Below, in pieces: positions 1 to 9,181 of a stretch of 64,000 nt of DNA; position 1 is the first letter of the stretch; each line of letters opens with the position of its first letter. The stretch comes from Schleiferilactobacillus harbinensis DSM 16991 (GTDB lineage: Bacteria; Bacillota; Bacilli; Lactobacillales; Lactobacillaceae), in NCBI RefSeq assembly GCF_000425885.1, contig NZ_KE384471.1, positions 40,343 to 104,342 of the forward strand. Direction: 5' to 3'. The translations under genes and the position numbers were made by a program. The notes under the pieces are model-generated. The model saw only the letters and a program-made list of their open reading frames with translations. It searched no databases and was not told where the DNA came from.

Positions 1-25
1 TCTGGGCGCTGTTTTTGACTGTGCA

Positions 26-1585
26 CTATTTCAGGGTGCTGCCGCCATCATCAGGAGTCATGGTGTAGGTCACCGTGGCCTGGTACTTGCCGCCGATAAA
101 GCCGCTGGTACCGCCGCCGTCATCTCCTACAGTGAAGATGGTTTGGCCAACATTCTGCCGGAAGCCGGCCGGATACTGACCGCTTGGTCGCTCCAAAATC
201 TTAACCGGTGCCCCGCCAGCGGTCAGCGTCCCACTAGTTGGCGATGTTGGTGGAAACTGCACCATATAATCAAATTGAATGGTCGACCCAGTAATGCTTC
301 TGGTACCCCCAGCGGTATCTGAGAAGCCGCCCAATTGGGCATAAATAGCCCACGGTTCGCGAATCGGCGCATTCGGATTCCCAGGAGTCACTGCTCGATT
401 GTCGAACGCCTCAAAATATTGGTTGTATTCCTGATCTGCAGCTAACTCCTTTTGTGTACCGATTGTGGTACTGCTGACTTGGCCAAAATTCAAATCCGGG
501 ACATGCAGCAAACCATACGTATTGTCCCCGCCAGCATTTAAATACACCGCGTTCGAGCTCAACGAAATATCCTGTCCGCTCGCCGTCGTCGCAGTGAACG
601 TATCGCGCAAAACTTGCTGGGCCGGAACGTTTTGCAGGCTGACCGCCGGCACATTCAGTGTATACAACAATTCATAGACGTTGCCCGGTCTAAGGAAATT
701 ATCCGAAGATGAACCGGTATCATGATTCACGTTGTACGTGAATGTGTATTGTGTCGGATTGACTGTTTGATCAGGGGTGCAACTGCTGCCCTTGAAGTCA
801 GTCATCTGCCGATTCGTAAACGACTCTACCAGTTGCGTTGGATCGTCGCCGGGAGCGGTATTCATCGTAAAATACGGATGAGCCGGATCATTAGTCTTGG
901 GCATGGCGACGGTCACTTTGAAATTCTTCAGCTGCTCAATCCCCGCCGCGAAAGGAACGGCAAACCGGGTCCGCATCCGGATTTGATCAGTCGGCTGAAT
1001 TGAACTGCTGATCGTATCGTAGGGCGATGCAAAATTGACAAACTGATTAAATGCGGCATCACTAGTCGATGGCATCTCCTCCGCAAATGACTGATACTGA
1101 ACCGCCGTGATTTGCGCCGTACTCCCCTCATTGGGATCCGTCACAATGCCTTTGGTGAAATTGATTTGGTTGTAGCTATCGGGCACCACGTTGATGATTT
1201 GTTGGGCATCAGTATAACTCGAATACTGCTTGCCCTGATAGGCATACGCAATCTTCGTCCGTACGGTGATGACATGGGAACCAATCGTATTGGCAATCCC
1301 AATTGAACCGTCACTAGATTTCGACGGATCAGTGTTGGCCGAAACGTCATTGACCGTGAACGAAAAGCTATGCGGTCCGGGTGCTTCCGCTGAGTTATCT
1401 GGCTTCGTCGTCTTCGTCCACGCTCCGGTCGTGCCGGCCTTGAGTGCTTCGTGATCATCCGCAGCAAAGTCGCTGCTGTCACTGGCATGGGCTAACACTT
1501 TACCGTTATCGGCTAACGCGGGTGTCCAATCCGCGGTCCAGTTGCCATCGATCGTGATGCCCTTCTTGAGCTCAGCCGCTGTCAC
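26..1585 (-). CDS. WxL-domain surface protein, C-terminal fragment
   Basis: The last part of this 519-residue product resembles a WxL cell-wall-binding domain. A stretch with GLLHVPDLNFG is followed by a PWAIYAQLGGF segment (the W-x-I/L motif), and it ends in the beta-strand ATVTYTM typical of this family's C terminus. WxL domains bind peptidoglycan non-covalently outside the cell. The nominal GTG start at 1585 overlaps the stop of the upstream frame in a GTGA, but no ribosome binding site precedes it and the frame stays open further upstream. It therefore looks like the continuation of the gene at 1582-4629 after a one-base shift, rather than an independent gene. The family call is fairly sure; independent translation is doubtful. 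Confidence 0.7.
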   Translation of the reverse strand: MTAAELKKGITIDGNWTADWTPALADNGKVLAHASDSSDFAADDHEALKAGTTGAWTKTTKPDNSAEAPGPHSFSFTVNDVSANTDPSKSSDGSIGIANTIGSHVITVRTKIAYAYQGKQYSSYTDAQQIINVVPDSYNQINFTKGIVTDPNEGSTAQITAVQYQSFAEEMPSTSDAAFNQFVNFASPYDTISSSIQPTDQIRMRTRFAVPFAAGIEQLKNFKVTVAMPKTNDPAHPYFTMNTAPGDDPTQLVESFTNRQMTDFKGSSCTPDQTVNPTQYTFTYNVNHDTGSSSDNFLRPGNVYELLYTLNVPAVSLQNVPAQQVLRDTFTATTASGQDISLSSNAVYLNAGGDNTYGLLHVPDLNFGQVSSTTIGTQKELAADQEYNQYFEAFDNRAVTPGNPNAPIREPWAIYAQLGGFSDTAGGTRSITGSTIQFDYMVQFPPTSPTSGTLTAGGAPVKILERPSGQYPAGFRQNVGQTIFTVGDDGGGTSGFIGGKYQATVTYTMTPDDGGSTLK

Positions 1586-4500
1586 GTTATAGACCCGATT
1601 GGTGAGGTTAACACGCGGCGTGAAGCCGTTTTGAATGACATAGAGGGTGGCCGGACGCGTATACGCCCCGTCCCCATGATCGCTGAATAATGGACTTGCA
1701 GATTCTTGGGAATCGGTGACGTCGTGGTCGGTACCGTCACCGCATTGCCATCGCTATCCGTGACATCAGCGTTCACCCGATTAACGACTTGGGGCTGGTT
1801 GTCCACTGGAATGCCGGATACATCTTTGGTATAGATCAGGCTCTGCGTGTTCCGGCCCTCCCTAGTACCCCAGTTATAGGCATCCGTATCAGCACCGCCA
1901 ATGTTTTCAAAGTTGGAGTAATAATTTACCACTCGGGCAAAGCGAGAGGTGCTCACGGTGTTTTTAGTGATGGCATTCGAATCATAAGCCCCATACGTCA
2001 TGTCGCTGGATTGCGGCAAATTGGACGACAACAAACCACTGGCTGCCATTTCCAGGGTGACACTGCGGGCGTTATAGCTCTTTGATCCATCCTTGGTCAG
2101 CAAAGCACTGCTGTCGCCCGCCGTACAGTTGGGAGAGCCCAGCGGCGTGACACTTTCCCATGGTATTGTACTGCCATAGTTGGGATCGGCCGGATTGGTT
2201 ACAGCACTCGTCGCTTGAATCTGAGTGTTGTCGGTATTGAGGGCCTTACTCCAATCCCACGGCGATACGTAGGAATTCCAACTGTTCATGCTGACGGCAA
2301 AGGCATCAGTGCGGTCAGGATCGGTGTTCACACCAATGGTGCCATCCACGGGTACCGTTTTACCATTGACCGTGGTGGTTTGAATAAAGCCATTATTATC
2401 TGTCTTGGCAGCCCCCACAATTTGACCGCCGAGTGTATCGTTCCAATAGAGGCTGGTTTGCCAAGTGCCCATCACCCAGAAGCCGCCCTTGCCGCCCCGA
2501 GTGCTTTCTGCTGGTGGTGTTTGATTCCAGGGAATTGCACCAGACTCGGATTTAACGGTCCAGGTATTGTTTTGCTCGGTCGTCTGCAGCACGTTTTGGC
2601 GAATTTGACTCACATACTGCGATGTGGGCGGAATTGCTGGGACGGCCCATAAATACTGTTGCAGGACCTTACCCGCGGCATTCAAATGTGATGGATCTTC
2701 CGTGTAGTAGTCAGGTCGAATCAAAGCCCGATCCATCGGCGTATCATGGGGTGATACAGCGGGCGTCGCTGTCGTCTTGGTCTGCGGATCAACCAGCTTA
2801 TCGCTGCCGACAATATCCATGGACAAGTTATAGGTGTGATTCTTCTGTGCTGACGGCATCAGCATTCCCTTCGTCAACGTCTTGGCGGGCGAATGGTCAT
2901 CTAAGTTGCCATTGTATTTGTCCATGTCGATGAAGAAGTTGACGTAACAGGATCCGGCAAAACCGTCTTTCGCAATATAGCCGACTGCAGCTTGATTTGC
3001 CATTTGGGCGAATCGCCCTGGCAAATCACTAGAGTAGTTGTTGCCGTTGGCCATCGTAAACAGCGCTGACAGAAGCGAATACGTATATGGATAACCAACA
3101 CTATACCCTTTAGTAGGACTCGTACCTGCTCCAGATGAAGGTGCATTAGGATTCCACAACCATTCGGTTTGGACGGCATTCGAATCAAGCACACTATTAA
3201 TTTGGTAACTCGGATCCATTAATGGGTTGGTACGGACCCAACTGCCATCAGCATTTTTTTGAACTTTTGCCCAAGAGCTCTGAGCACTGGCATACGGATT
3301 GCCATTGGGATCACCGCTAACGGTGGGATAACCGGCATCAGCATAATTATGACCTGCCATGGAACCAGTATAGGTACTGACATTGTTCTGGAAATCCCGC
3401 AGATCCTGTTGAATAAAGTTTTTGACCAGTGCTAAATTAACCGTCGTGTTCTCAACATTCCCGCTGCTGTCTTTCGTTAGACCGGGAATATTCTTGGCAA
3501 CTGGCACTTTGGTTAAATAGGCTTGCATATCCGTTGCGGAGAATCCAGCCGCGATTCGCGGTACCGCATCGGCATTATCTTGCACTTTGCCGTTGGCATT
3601 AGTACGCGTATTGGCGACAACGGCTGGATTGGCCCCCCGGCTTGTACCAAAAGGCAATACCCCCCGGGTCAGGTTGGGCGACACGGTCATCCCGGCCAAT
3701 GATGTCGTCGTTGGATTGTCATTAGCAAGGGGAATCCCTTTAACTTTCAAATAGAAAACATTCGGGTGATTAGGATCAAGATAAACTGTATGGTCGAATT
3801 GCATCGGCACATAAATTCTGGTGACCCGGTCCGTTGACATCTTGGGGACGTCAATGGCCATCCGGAAGTAAGCACGATCCCAAACAATCGCTTTGGCGAT
3901 GGCGGCAGCATTAACGCCCTTTTCCATCTTGAAGCGGACCATAACGCCATAATTGCCATCATAAATATTGTTCATTGCATTACCATAGGCAGTGTCAACC
4001 ATGATATGGACATTAACCACCCCTGTAGCTTGCAAAAAGTGGCCCTGATAGGCTTCTTCTTTTTGAGTCTTGCCATTGGCATCGGTATAGCTGTGCAAAT
4101 TTGGGACCCACACCGCCTTACCGTTATTTCCAGCCTTTTCTGTTTCCATATCCGTTGTGGAATCGGCTAAACTTTGCGGAACAGCAAAACGCCGATACGC
4201 CACCTTAAAAGCAGAATATACCTTCCGGTTAGTATTGGCTTGATCGTGAAAATAATCACCATTCGCGTTGCCGGAAGAATCTCGGGACACATTAGGATTG
4301 TATGGTGTGTATGATCGTAACGGGTATACCGACAACGGTGATTGCATCTGATAATTTGAAAAATCATATTTTGCATCCGCAATGCCAGAAGTGACCGTCG
4401 TATCGGTGTCGCCTGTCACGAGATTTTTATTCATCCCTGTAGCCAGTGATGAGATATTGTTGGCCGTTTTGCTGGTATTGGTCGGATCCGTTTGATCCGG

Positions 4501-4629
4501 TAAATCCATTAATTCGGCATGGACGGGTCGACCAGGACAAACCAGTAACAATAATAATACCGTGAAACCAAACAAACTCGAAAAACAACGCCTGGTGCCC
4601 CTCCGGCGTTTGCTAAAATGCGTAATCAT
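1582..4629 (-). CDS. Large secreted surface protein, N-terminal part (frameshifted)
   Basis: The ATG at 4629 has a G-rich ribosome binding site (GGGGGGAAA) just upstream and gives a basic N terminus, a leucine-rich signal peptide core and a probable cleavage after VHA, so the product is exported. The mature part is rich in N, T, D, S and G, as in extracellular lactobacillar proteins, and I recognise no enzyme motif. The final ~40 residues become basic and unlike the rest, whereas the -1 frame reads on smoothly into the WxL fragment. The intact protein would be about 1,550 residues and wall-associated. Function is unknown; adhesion is only a guess. A longer start at 4686 is possible but lacks a good ribosome binding site. 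Confidence 0.7.
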   Translation of the reverse strand: MITHFSKRRRGTRRCFSSLFGFTVLLLLLVCPGRPVHAELMDLPDQTDPTNTSKTANNISSLATGMNKNLVTGDTDTTVTSGIADAKYDFSNYQMQSPLSVYPLRSYTPYNPNVSRDSSGNANGDYFHDQANTNRKVYSAFKVAYRRFAVPQSLADSTTDMETEKAGNNGKAVWVPNLHSYTDANGKTQKEEAYQGHFLQATGVVNVHIMVDTAYGNAMNNIYDGNYGVMVRFKMEKGVNAAAIAKAIVWDRAYFRMAIDVPKMSTDRVTRIYVPMQFDHTVYLDPNHPNVFYLKVKGIPLANDNPTTTSLAGMTVSPNLTRGVLPFGTSRGANPAVVANTRTNANGKVQDNADAVPRIAAGFSATDMQAYLTKVPVAKNIPGLTKDSSGNVENTTVNLALVKNFIQQDLRDFQNNVSTYTGSMAGHNYADAGYPTVSGDPNGNPYASAQSSWAKVQKNADGSWVRTNPLMDPSYQINSVLDSNAVQTEWLWNPNAPSSGAGTSPTKGYSVGYPYTYSLLSALFTMANGNNYSSDLPGRFAQMANQAAVGYIAKDGFAGSCYVNFFIDMDKYNGNLDDHSPAKTLTKGMLMPSAQKNHTYNLSMDIVGSDKLVDPQTKTTATPAVSPHDTPMDRALIRPDYYTEDPSHLNAAGKVLQQYLWAVPAIPPTSQYVSQIRQNVLQTTEQNNTWTVKSESGAIPWNQTPPAESTRGGKGGFWVMGTWQTSLYWNDTLGGQIVGAAKTDNNGFIQTTTVNGKTVPVDGTIGVNTDPDRTDAFAVSMNSWNSYVSPWDWSKALNTDNTQIQATSAVTNPADPNYGSTIPWESVTPLGSPNCTAGDSSALLTKDGSKSYNARSVTLEMAASGLLSSNLPQSSDMTYGAYDSNAITKNTVSTSRFARVVNYYSNFENIGGADTDAYNWGTREGRNTQSLIYTKDVSGIPVDNQPQVVNRVNADVTDSDGNAVTVPTTTSPIPKNLQVHYSAIMGTGRIRVRPPSMSFKTASRRVLTSPIGSIT

Positions 4630-4836
4630 AAGTATTTCCCCCCAAATAGCAACCATCCAATAAAGCTGTCTACCTATCCTTAACAAGTTCAGGATAACAT
4701 TTTATCCATCTGGACAACACCCGCGCCCAGAGAAAAGTATTCACCTATTCGAATTAACTGAACAATTTTCTCAATTCTGTCTAGTCAATGAGCAGAGTCT
4801 CCGTTTCCCACTTCTGCAAAATTTGAGCTCAGCCGC

Positions 4837-4865
4837 TTGACATCCCCCACATTTCTGGGTATGCT
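4837..4865 (+). promoter_or_regulatory. Promoter of the metE-metF leader
   Basis: A consensus -35 TTGACA (4837-4842) lies 17 bases before TATGCT (4860-4865), so the transcript would begin about 15-20 bases before the T-box leader. The spacing is ideal for the housekeeping sigma factor. Confidence 0.7.
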
Positions 4866-4879
4866 ACGGTCAATTATTA

Positions 4880-5168
4880 AATCAAAAGCGATGAAGATGA
4901 GTAGCTGGTACTACCGTTCTCCAGAGAGTGGCCATTCGGTGCGAGGTCATAACGGCAAGTCAGTGAACATGGTCTTGGTTACGCAGGGTTGGCGAGCATT
5001 AGCAAGCCGATCATGGGGACGCCCATTACAGCGTTCAGGTCTCGCCCTCTGGGCCGGACTGAGTGAGGCAAGCGGGCGCGAGCTCCTTGCGAACCAAGGT
5101 GGTACCACGGGAATCCGTCCTTGATCTGTTGCAATATTTTGCAGCGGATCGGGGACGGATTTTTTTAT
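4880..5168 (+). promoter_or_regulatory. T-box riboswitch, methionine specifier, before metE
   Basis: The leader has the canonical T-box AAGGTGGTACCACGG near 5096-5110. It is followed by a terminator whose arms AATCCGTCC (5112-5120) and GGACGGATT (5153-5161) precede a run of T. Stem I carries GATGAGTAG and a CAGAGAG apical segment. The 3' side of stem I has GAACATGG, placing an ATG (Met) specifier at 4969-4971. Uncharged tRNA-Met should stabilise the antiterminator and switch on metE-metF. The specifier is read by eye; the T-box identity is secure. Confidence 0.92.
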
Positions 5169-5197
5169 TTTCATCACACCCATTGGAGGGACTCTAT

Positions 5198-7486
5198 ATG
5201 ACCACAACGATTATCGGCTATCCACGCATTGGTGAAAAACGGGAATTAAAGTTTGCAACGCAGAAGTATTGGAAGCACCAGATCACCGCAGACGAATTGC
5301 ACACCGCCGGCCGGGAGCTGCGCCAGCACCACTGGCAAACCGTCCAAGCCGCTGGTATCGATCAGGTACCCACGGGAGATTTTTCCTTCTTCGATACAAC
5401 CCTGGATACCGCCTTTCTGCTGAACCTGGTGCCCCAGCGTTTCAAGGCGTTGGATCTGAATCCGTTAGACGAATACTTTGCGCTGGCCCGGGGCTATCAG
5501 GGGGACGCCGGGGACGAAAAGGCGTTGAGCATGAAGAAGTGGTTCAACACCAACTACCACTATATCGTGCCCGAATTCGACCGGGATACCGAGATCCAAG
5601 TGGTCGGCACCAAACTGTTTGACGAGTTCGCCGAAGCTAAAAAGTTAGGCATCAATGCGCGGCCGTCCCTGATCGGCCCCTATACCCTGCTGCGGCTGAG
5701 CCGCTTTTTAGACGGCTTGACCCCCGATGACTTTCTGCCTTCCTTGGCGGCTGCCTACGCGCGCATTATTACGAAGCTGCGGGCGCTGGGCGCGGATTGG
5801 ATCCAACTGGATGAACCCGCCTTGGTCTATGACCAGACGGCCAAGGACCTGGACCGCTTCACCCAGCTGTACGATACCATTCTGGCCGCCAAGGGCGACG
5901 GGCATATCCTGCTCCAGACTTACTTCGGCGACGTGCGGGATTCTTACAAGCTGATCACCACCCTGCCCTTCGACGGGTTGGGGCTGGATTTCATTGAAGG
6001 GCCGAAGAATAAAGACATTGTGTTAGAAAATGGCCTGCCCGATTCGCTGACCTTGTTTGCCGGCGTCATCAACGGGAAGAATATCTGGCGCACTAATTAT
6101 CAAAAGGCCTTGGCCCTGCTGGCTGAACTGCATCAGCCGACCACTCGGCTGGTGCTGTCCACCTCCTCTTCTTTGCTCCACGTGCCCTACACCGTCCGGC
6201 ATGAGCACCATATTCCCGACGACGAGAAAAAATACTTAGCCTTCGCTGAGGAGAAACTGGCTGAGCTGGTGGATCTGGACCACATTCGCCAAAATGGGAC
6301 TGACACCCTGGCCTACCAGGAAAATGCGGCGCTGTTCGCCGCCCCGCGCTACGTGGAAAACAAAACGCTGAACGCTCAGATCGCGGCCTTGCAGCCGGCA
6401 GATTATCAGCGGACCCCGGACCGGGCGACCCGGTTGGCCATTCAGGCCAAGGAATTGAAGCTGCCCCTGCTGCCCACCACGACCATCGGCTCCTTCCCGC
6501 AAACGGCGGCGGTGCGCCGCAACCGGGCGAAGCTGCGCCGGGGCGAGATCGATGAAGCCGCATACAATGCCTTCAATGAAGAAGAAACTAAGCGCTGGCT
6601 GAAGTTCCAAGAAGACATCGGCTTGGACGTTTTGGTCCACGGCGAATTCGAACGCAACGACATGGTGGAATACTTTGGCGAACAGCTTGAGGGGTTCCGC
6701 TTCACGGACAATGGCTGGGTCCAATCCTATGGCACCCGGGGCGTCAAGCCGCCGATCATCTGGGGCGATGTCGCCCGGACCCACCCGATTACCGTCGCTA
6801 CCACCGTCTTTGCCCAAAGCCAGACCAGCAAGCTGGTCAAGGGCATGCTCACCGGGCCGGTGACCATCCTCAACTGGTCCTTCCCCCGGGACGACGTGTC
6901 CAATAAATTATCCACGGAGCAGATTGCCCTGGCCCTGCAAGGTGAAGTCCTGGATCTGGAAAAACACGGGATCAAGATCATCCAAATCGATGAGCCGGCC
7001 CTGCGGGAGAATCTGCCGCTGCGCCAAAGCGACTGGTATCGCCAGTATCTGGATTGGGCCGTGCCGGCCTTCCGGCTGGTGGCCAGCAAGGTCCAGCCGA
7101 CGACCCAGATCCACACCCATATGTGCTACTCGGAGTTCGGTGATATCATTCAGGCCATCGATGACTTGGACGCCGACGTGATCTCCTTTGAAGCCTCCCG
7201 GGCAGACTTCACCCTGCTGGACATTCTCAAACAGGTTCACTTCCAGACCCACGTTGGTCCCGGCGTCTATGACATCCATTCCCCGCGGATCCCATCCGAG
7301 GAAGAAATCGTTGACATCATTCACCACATCCTGGCCAAGCTGCCCGCCGACAATGTCTGGATCAACCCGGATTGCGGTTTGAAAACCCGGGAAGAACCCG
7401 AAGCCAAACAGGCGCTGATCAACATGGTCGCCGCCGCCAAGCAAGTGCGAGGTGAACTGGAACATGCAAATCAACCAACTCTTTAA
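5198..7486 (+). CDS. metE: Cobalamin-independent methionine synthase
   Basis: Transfers the methyl group of 5-methyl-tetrahydropteroyl-polyglutamate to homocysteine, the last step of methionine synthesis, in the cytoplasm. The 762-residue length matches the family. The N terminus TIIGYPRIGEKREL is the MetE signature. The zinc ligands are visible near the C terminus as HMCYSEF, the glutamate in SFEAS and the cysteine in NPDCGLK. The ATG at 5198 follows GGAGGG at a normal distance. Its end overlaps the start of metF, so the two are co-transcribed and probably translationally coupled. Expression should follow the methionine T-box just upstream. Codon use is strongly GC-biased like its neighbours. 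Confidence 0.97.
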   Translation: MTTTIIGYPRIGEKRELKFATQKYWKHQITADELHTAGRELRQHHWQTVQAAGIDQVPTGDFSFFDTTLDTAFLLNLVPQRFKALDLNPLDEYFALARGYQGDAGDEKALSMKKWFNTNYHYIVPEFDRDTEIQVVGTKLFDEFAEAKKLGINARPSLIGPYTLLRLSRFLDGLTPDDFLPSLAAAYARIITKLRALGADWIQLDEPALVYDQTAKDLDRFTQLYDTILAAKGDGHILLQTYFGDVRDSYKLITTLPFDGLGLDFIEGPKNKDIVLENGLPDSLTLFAGVINGKNIWRTNYQKALALLAELHQPTTRLVLSTSSSLLHVPYTVRHEHHIPDDEKKYLAFAEEKLAELVDLDHIRQNGTDTLAYQENAALFAAPRYVENKTLNAQIAALQPADYQRTPDRATRLAIQAKELKLPLLPTTTIGSFPQTAAVRRNRAKLRRGEIDEAAYNAFNEEETKRWLKFQEDIGLDVLVHGEFERNDMVEYFGEQLEGFRFTDNGWVQSYGTRGVKPPIIWGDVARTHPITVATTVFAQSQTSKLVKGMLTGPVTILNWSFPRDDVSNKLSTEQIALALQGEVLDLEKHGIKIIQIDEPALRENLPLRQSDWYRQYLDWAVPAFRLVASKVQPTTQIHTHMCYSEFGDIIQAIDDLDADVISFEASRADFTLLDILKQVHFQTHVGPGVYDIHSPRIPSEEEIVDIIHHILAKLPADNVWINPDCGLKTREEPEAKQALINMVAAAKQVRGELEHANQPTL

Positions 7487-8336
7487 GGATCGGCCGGTCA
7501 TTTCCTTTGAAGTGTTCCCGCCCCGCAAAAATGCCACGGCGGCATCGCTGCGAAAAATGGACGAAACCTTGGCAGTGCTCAGCGACTTGCACCCCGATTA
7601 TGTCTCAGTGACCTTCGGCGCCAATGGCGCGCTCCAGGCCACCGGTACTCTGGCCACGGCGAGTTATATCAAAGACACCTACGGGATTGAAACGGTCGCC
7701 CACTTGCCGGCCAGCCAATTATCCGCCGACCAGATCCACGGCCTGCTGAATGAGCTGCAGGCCCACGGCATTGAAAACATCCTCGCGCTGCGCGGCGATA
7801 TTCCCGCCGGCGGCCGGTTGAGCAACGACTTCCCCCACGCCTGCGATCTGATCCGCTACATCCACCAGTGCGGCGACTTCAACGTGATCGGCGCCTGTTA
7901 CCCCGAAGGCCACCCGGAATCGCCGGATCTCGCCACCGATATCCATTATTTGAAAGACAAAGTGGATGCCGGCGCCAGTCACTTGATCAGTCAGCTCTTC
8001 TTCGACAACCAGGTCTTCTACGATTTCATTGCCCAGGCCCGGGCAGCTGGGATCACAGTACCGATCCAGGCCGGCATCATGCCCGTCATCAATGCCCACC
8101 AGATCGAACGGATGGCGACGATGAGCGGCGTCGCCCTGCCGGAGAAGTTCACTCGGATGATGGCCCGCTTCCAAGATAACCCGGTGGCCATGCGGGAAGC
8201 CGGCATTGCCTATGCCGTAGACCAAATTATTGATCTGCTGGTCCATGGCGTGGACGGCGTCCATCTCTACACGATGGATAACGCCGATGTCGCCCAAAGA
8301 ATCTTCGCGGCCGCTGAACAAGTCATCCACGCTTAA
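7464..8336 (+). CDS. metF: Methylenetetrahydrofolate reductase
   Basis: Reduces 5,10-methylene-THF to 5-methyl-THF with FAD/NAD(P)H and supplies the methyl donor for MetE. The 290-residue product has the family motifs: SFEVFPPR at the N terminus, the ALRGD segment, and SQLFFDN followed by PIQAGIMPV. The ATG at 7464 lies inside the end of metE, with GAGGTG a suitable distance upstream; a GTG at 7452 is a less likely start. It forms a two-gene operon with metE under the T-box, which makes the one-carbon supply and the synthase rise together under methionine shortage. Confidence 0.95.
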   Translation: MQINQLFKDRPVISFEVFPPRKNATAASLRKMDETLAVLSDLHPDYVSVTFGANGALQATGTLATASYIKDTYGIETVAHLPASQLSADQIHGLLNELQAHGIENILALRGDIPAGGRLSNDFPHACDLIRYIHQCGDFNVIGACYPEGHPESPDLATDIHYLKDKVDAGASHLISQLFFDNQVFYDFIAQARAAGITVPIQAGIMPVINAHQIERMATMSGVALPEKFTRMMARFQDNPVAMREAGIAYAVDQIIDLLVHGVDGVHLYTMDNADVAQRIFAAAEQVIHA

Positions 8337-8391
8337 CTTTTAACCCCCATTTCGCGTTATACTAGACCTATAGCGATTAAGGGGGGATTCC

Positions 8392-8754
8392 ATGCCAGAG
8401 AAACCAGAAGTCAAAGACATCCAGGATTATCTCAACCAAGCCAGCGTTGACGCGCGGCCATTGCTCACGGCGTTAGACCACTTCATCAATGAAGAATGGC
8501 CCGGCGCTGAACCGACGATCAAGTACGGCCAGCCTTTCTACTTATTGAATGGCCAGCGGCTGAGCATCGCGGCGTATCAAAAACACGTCTCGGTGTCATC
8601 CAATCAAGACGTGCCGCAAAAGCTCGCTGCTGAGTTTACCAAGGGCGGGTACGACGTCGGGGCGAAACGCGTGAACATCGCATTTCACCAGGATATCCCA
8701 GAAGAACTGCTGCACCAATGGTTGCAGCATATCATTCAATCTGTTGAGGCATAA
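8392..8754 (+). CDS. DUF1801 / YdhG-like domain protein
   Basis: A 120-residue soluble protein with the DUF1801 pattern: an N-terminal helix ending in LNQAS, a WPGAEPTIKYGQPFY-like segment, and a conserved aromatic strand with IAAYQKHVSV. Distant relatives include the proposed Bacillus iron chaperone Fra/YdhG, but no function can be assigned here. The start follows GGGGGGA. It stands alone between metF and a bidirectional terminator and has a plausible own promoter region in the 55-base gap (TATACT before it). Confidence 0.75.
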   Translation: MPEKPEVKDIQDYLNQASVDARPLLTALDHFINEEWPGAEPTIKYGQPFYLLNGQRLSIAAYQKHVSVSSNQDVPQKLAAEFTKGGYDVGAKRVNIAFHQDIPEELLHQWLQHIIQSVEA

Positions 8755-8756
8755 TA

Positions 8757-8783
8757 AAAAGGAGACCGATCTGGTCTCCTTTT
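8757..8783. terminator. Bidirectional terminator
   Basis: AAAAGGAGACC and GGTCTCCTTTT form a perfect stem with A/T tails on both sides. It serves the DUF1801 gene and the convergent gene ending at 8782. Confidence 0.8.
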
Positions 8784-9111
8784 AATATGCCTTCTTCTGA
8801 ATCGAAATCACCCGATCGTGGTCCAAAACGATGGTCACCTGCCCAACTTTGGGATAGCGCCAATGCATGGTCTGGCGGTGCTTACCAGGGGTGAGCACCT
8901 GACTATTGGGTTCGCCTAACTGGTGAATGATCGTAGAGCGGGTCGCCCGCCGCGGCAAGCGTTTGACCCGTCGGCACACCTGGGCATACGCCGCGGCCGC
9001 CGACCCGTCCGCGTTGGTTACTCGGGCGTAGGCTAAGGTACAAACTAAAATACCGATGATCAAAGCGCCGGTGATTTTGAGCCAGCGCTTTTTTTGAAAT
9101 AAAAAGGCCAT
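8782..9111 (-). CDS. Small membrane-anchored or secreted protein, BamE-like core
   Basis: The ATG at 9111 is preceded by AAAGGAG and gives 109 residues. After a basic start there is one hydrophobic helix (about residues 13-29), then an exported domain containing IIHQLGEPNSQV and a C-terminal strand pair. The LGEP motif and length recall small outer-surface lipoprotein-like folds (SmpA/BamE or DUF3862-like), but there is no lipobox cysteine. Function unknown. It stands alone, downstream of and co-directional with the purine permease. Confidence 0.6.
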   Translation of the reverse strand: MAFLFQKKRWLKITGALIIGILVCTLAYARVTNADGSAAAAYAQVCRRVKRLPRRATRSTIIHQLGEPNSQVLTPGKHRQTMHWRYPKVGQVTIVLDHDRVISIQKKAY

Positions 9112-9181
9112 GGTCGCCACTCCTTTCATCACCAGTGTAATAAAAGGAGAAGGCCCATGGCCTAACATTTCTGCAAGGTCC

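Noticed and set aside
1570-1600. Translational coupling of two separate genes at the GTGA overlap
   Set aside because: No ribosome binding site precedes the GTG, the downstream frame is open further upstream, and the end of the first frame looks out of phase; a frameshift fits better.
4837-5124. 95-codon frame in front of metE
   Set aside because: It lies entirely inside the promoter and T-box leader; the RNA structure explains the conservation.
6236-6817. Long open frames on the minus strand inside metE
   Set aside because: High GC content creates long shadow frames opposite real genes; no ribosome binding sites or recognisable domains.
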